Assembly: GCA_009777775.1 (NCBI GenBank)
Contig: WRLE01000006.1
Coordinates: forward strand, 1-64,000
Direction of reading: 5' to 3'
DNA length: 64,000 nt
DNA from: Oscillospiraceae bacterium
GTDB lineage: Bacteria; Bacillota; Clostridia; Oscillospirales; Oscillospiraceae
The position numbers were made by a program, and so were the translations under genes. The notes beneath the pieces are model-generated. The model ran no database searches, had not been told where the DNA came from, and saw only the letters and a program-made list of their open reading frames with translations. This document shows, piece by piece, positions 63,101-64,000 of this stretch. Each line of letters starts with the position of its first letter. Within the stretch, counting starts at the first letter, position 1.

Positions 63101-64000
63101 CAAGTGCGTTCTCAACCTCATAGAGTCTGCCTTGCCCATTGTAGCGATACTGGGTAGATTTGCCGTTGCCATCGGTTTTTACAGTGATATTACCAGCACC
63201 GTCATACTGCTGCCCAAAGGAGTTGCCCTCGCCGTCTATCGTCAGCTTCAGCCTGCCGTTCCTGTCGTAGCGGTACTCTGTAGCGTTGCCCACCGCATCT
63301 ATCGACCAAGTCTGGGCATTGCCGTCATTGTACTTCAATTCCTCGATTAATACACCAAGCGGGTCTCGCCTTTCCACTAGCCTACCCAGTGCATCGTAAT
63401 TATAAGACCATACATTGCCCAACCAGTCGGTGACCGTCTTCAGGTTGCCGTTTTTATCGTAGCCGTATGCAGTGTTCTGGCTGCGAGTTATATTGTTGAC
63501 ATCTTTTACTGAAATGGACGACACTTGCTTCCTATTCAATGCATCATATGTGACGGTTACCATGTTTCCATTACCATCGATTGTGTACCTCGGGTTGCCA
63601 GCCAGGTCGTAGCGGGTGGCGACCGTGATTGCTTCCGAGCCGTTTGCCGCGCTTTCCGTCACGGTGAGAACCCTGCCTTGGTTGTTGTATGTTGTTGTAA
63701 TGCGCCTGCCCATGCCGTCCAAGGAAGATGCGGAGAGACCAAGCTTTGTATACCTGTATGAAACCGTATATGCAGGTATGGTGGCATCACCCATCAGAGT
63801 CGCGCTGCGGAGTCCATTCATGTTGTTAAACTCATAAACTGATGTATTGCCATTGCCATCGGTGGATGTCTTCAGATTGCCGAGGTAGTCATATGTACAG
63901 GTCAGCGACAATACCCCGCCAAGCGTTGTTGTTAGGGCATTCCCCCTAGCGTCGTAAGTGAATATACCTGCTACAGCGTTGGCCTCTGTAACGCTGGAGA
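60102..64000 (-). CDS. Rhs/YD-repeat polymorphic toxin with PG-binding and GH19-like lysozyme tip (5' part off the window)
   Basis: At least 1298 codons; the frame is still open at the right edge, so the true start is outside. Counting from 63911: YD repeats (many YDxxGRL/YDxxGN units) run to about residue 720. The Rhs core end follows (FRYCGEYWDD, YYLRARYYKPSTGRFTQRDS, LNRYTYAHNSPIKYKDPMGY at about 820). Two GVNFG-x-NEGADWLRTGSGK units come next, then a peptidoglycan-binding domain (about 940-1005). The tip has FLGVAMHES (about 1120, catalytic-Glu position of GH19 lysozymes) and YGAGYLQLSTEPNY (about 1155). It probably cleaves a neighbour's peptidoglycan. Confidence 0.88.
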   Translation of the reverse strand, partial: SSVTEANAVAGIFTYDARGNALTTTLGGVLSLTCTYDYLGNLKTSTDGNGNTSVYEFNNMNGLRSATLMGDATIPAYTVSYRYTKLGLSASSLDGMGRRITTTYNNQGRVLTVTESAANGSEAITVATRYDLAGNPRYTIDGNGNMVTVTYDALNRKQVSSISVKDVNNITRSQNTAYGYDKNGNLKTVTDWLGNVWSYNYDALGRLVERRDPLGVLIEELKYNDGNAQTWSIDAVGNATEYRYDRNGRLKLTIDGEGNSFGQQYDGAGNITVKTDGNGKSTQYRYNGQGRLYEVENALGEITTYGYDNAGNMTSHTDAAGNTMTTVYNARNLPTHRIEPGGLTSSGIDSAYSMVYTYYADGGVETQTDQNGAVTLYTYDIHGRLFSAIAGGQSMGYTYDDNGNVLTVTDSNGTTVMQYDSLNRMISRNVPGIGLSTYLLDITAGLSSGYVAQTSTDPKGNAVTRVYDKAGRLWQLKSGSDTTTYTYYPNGNRQTMAYPNGVVATYTYYADNRIHTLANSKNGSYLSTFNYAYDGNGNMTAKLEMKGETTYSYDDLGRIELVVEPDGRETSYAYDVAGNRETQTVSIDNSDTITVYAYDNRNRLVDSTETSDYWEKTTEYHYDNNGSQISMMVSTMADVGADPATLGLRLAGTSGSDDEITFEISGYDAWGRTTTVSNDHYIAEYSYGADGLRSEKTVTQDGVSVTTRYLYENGNITLELDASGNQMAHNVHGAGNIISRKIAQGIAYYLYNGRGDVVQLTDSAGSVIASYDYDAFGNLLAAPIDDANPFRYCGEYWDDETKNYYLRARYYKPSTGRFTQRDSYLGRYTDLLSLNRYTYAHNSPIKYKDPMGYSATGVNFGPNEGADWLRTGSGKSFEEFWGVGPYGSPISSGASQQSSGNNGVNFGENEGADWLRTGSGKTFEEFWGVGPYGMLVTIKETNSINNTDSTSNSPVHANLSFTRYGIQMTHSLVPSTSNYGSREVWALQEFLMDFGYFANPNTVLTGNFGPATTEALMRFQIVYLNMDAESLFDSNGLYIGCDIYTMLAINGAITMHSLYGADISYENRLRTVAYIERRTLTEGSDYVVYDKAGTVGVYKTLVTSSQLRDIFTLTQHHLAGSVTKDVVAALNYTLWKYEITSIELIQYFLGVAMHESRDALVEAGYLSYNQQMAYLMEKWYWPFYGAGYLQLSTEPNYEIFSKEMGNSRIIDIDIYGNGTGGPQYVADYYAWEASGSWWKINNMNCKIMQSQNNNMSTIDIFFAVSNATNSGSYYAAYEPEDWGDRKERFDEVIKIFPG

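Overview
The window reads as chromosomal DNA of an anaerobic, low-to-mid-GC Bacillota, most likely class Clostridia. The evidence is the gene content and order: a Bacillus-type large SRP RNA just upstream of dnaX, the rpmH-rnpA-yidD-yidC-khpB block, MetA with the acetyl-CoA-type glutamate, pyruvate phosphate dikinase, a rubredoxin/rubrerythrin fusion, an SLH-anchored surface protein, AGGAGG-type ribosome binding sites and canonical TTGACA/TATAAT promoters. No genus can be named from sequence reading alone.

Layout. 1-0.9 kb: the 5' third of a 16S rRNA gene on the minus strand, cut by the window edge, with two tandem promoters. 1.0-2.3 kb: a RelB/RelE-type toxin-antitoxin pair with its own promoter and operator-like repeat, and a small membrane protein. 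2.5-6.9 kb (minus): a CopZ-like metal-binding protein, MetA, and a two-component system followed by an exported protein. 7-14.3 kb (plus): mnmE, ppdK, nagB, lysA and a rubrerythrin. 14.5-23.1 kb (minus): alaS-hinT-asp23-fakA, acpP, and the translation/membrane-insertion block khpB-yidC-yidD-rnpA-rpmH. 23.3-26 kb is a gene-poor patch with Rhs scars, a small GNAT-like gene pair, a nucleoside-phosphorylase-like gene and a palindromic repeat. 26-34.5 kb (plus): a giant PHP/SLH surface protein, a structured RNA leader, thrS lacking the TGS domain, and a DegV protein. 34.8-37.4 kb: pnp and rpsO (minus). 37.5-42.3 kb (plus): a short-repeat cluster, an AAA/DUF4143 ATPase, SRP RNA, dnaX, ybaB and ogt. 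42.4-46.3 kb (minus): an acyl-CoA-ligase-like gene, gltX and a membrane-anchored protein. 46.5-51 kb: an SRAP protein, an unknown membrane protein, a GPH-family transporter and its TetR-like regulator. 51.3-55.8 kb (plus): a VTC domain protein, a DUF4956 membrane protein and a CotH-like protein, probably one functional cluster.

The most interesting part is 55.8-64 kb (minus). A large Rhs/YD-repeat protein, running off the right edge, ends in a peptidoglycan-binding domain and a GH19-lysozyme-like C-terminus. It is followed by a membrane-anchored DUF3298 (RsiV-like) protein. A second, nearly identical Rhs tail with a different lysozyme-like tip follows, now broken by an in-frame stop and a frameshift, then a second RsiV-like lipoprotein, then a further Rhs scrap. 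This is the layout of a polymorphic toxin locus with displaced orphan toxin/immunity modules. RsiV of Bacillus subtilis is known to bind lysozyme through its DUF3298 domain, so RsiV-like proteins as extracytoplasmic immunity to Rhs-delivered lysozymes is a specific, testable idea. More Rhs scars lie at 23.4 and 24.7 kb.

Several intergenic repeat families are also present: a 27-bp-arm palindrome in two opposite copies, a 31-bp-arm palindrome, a hairpin resembling transposase-associated (RAYT-type) repeats, and a 33-bp-period short repeat. No insertion sequence transposase, CRISPR array or tRNA gene was recognised.
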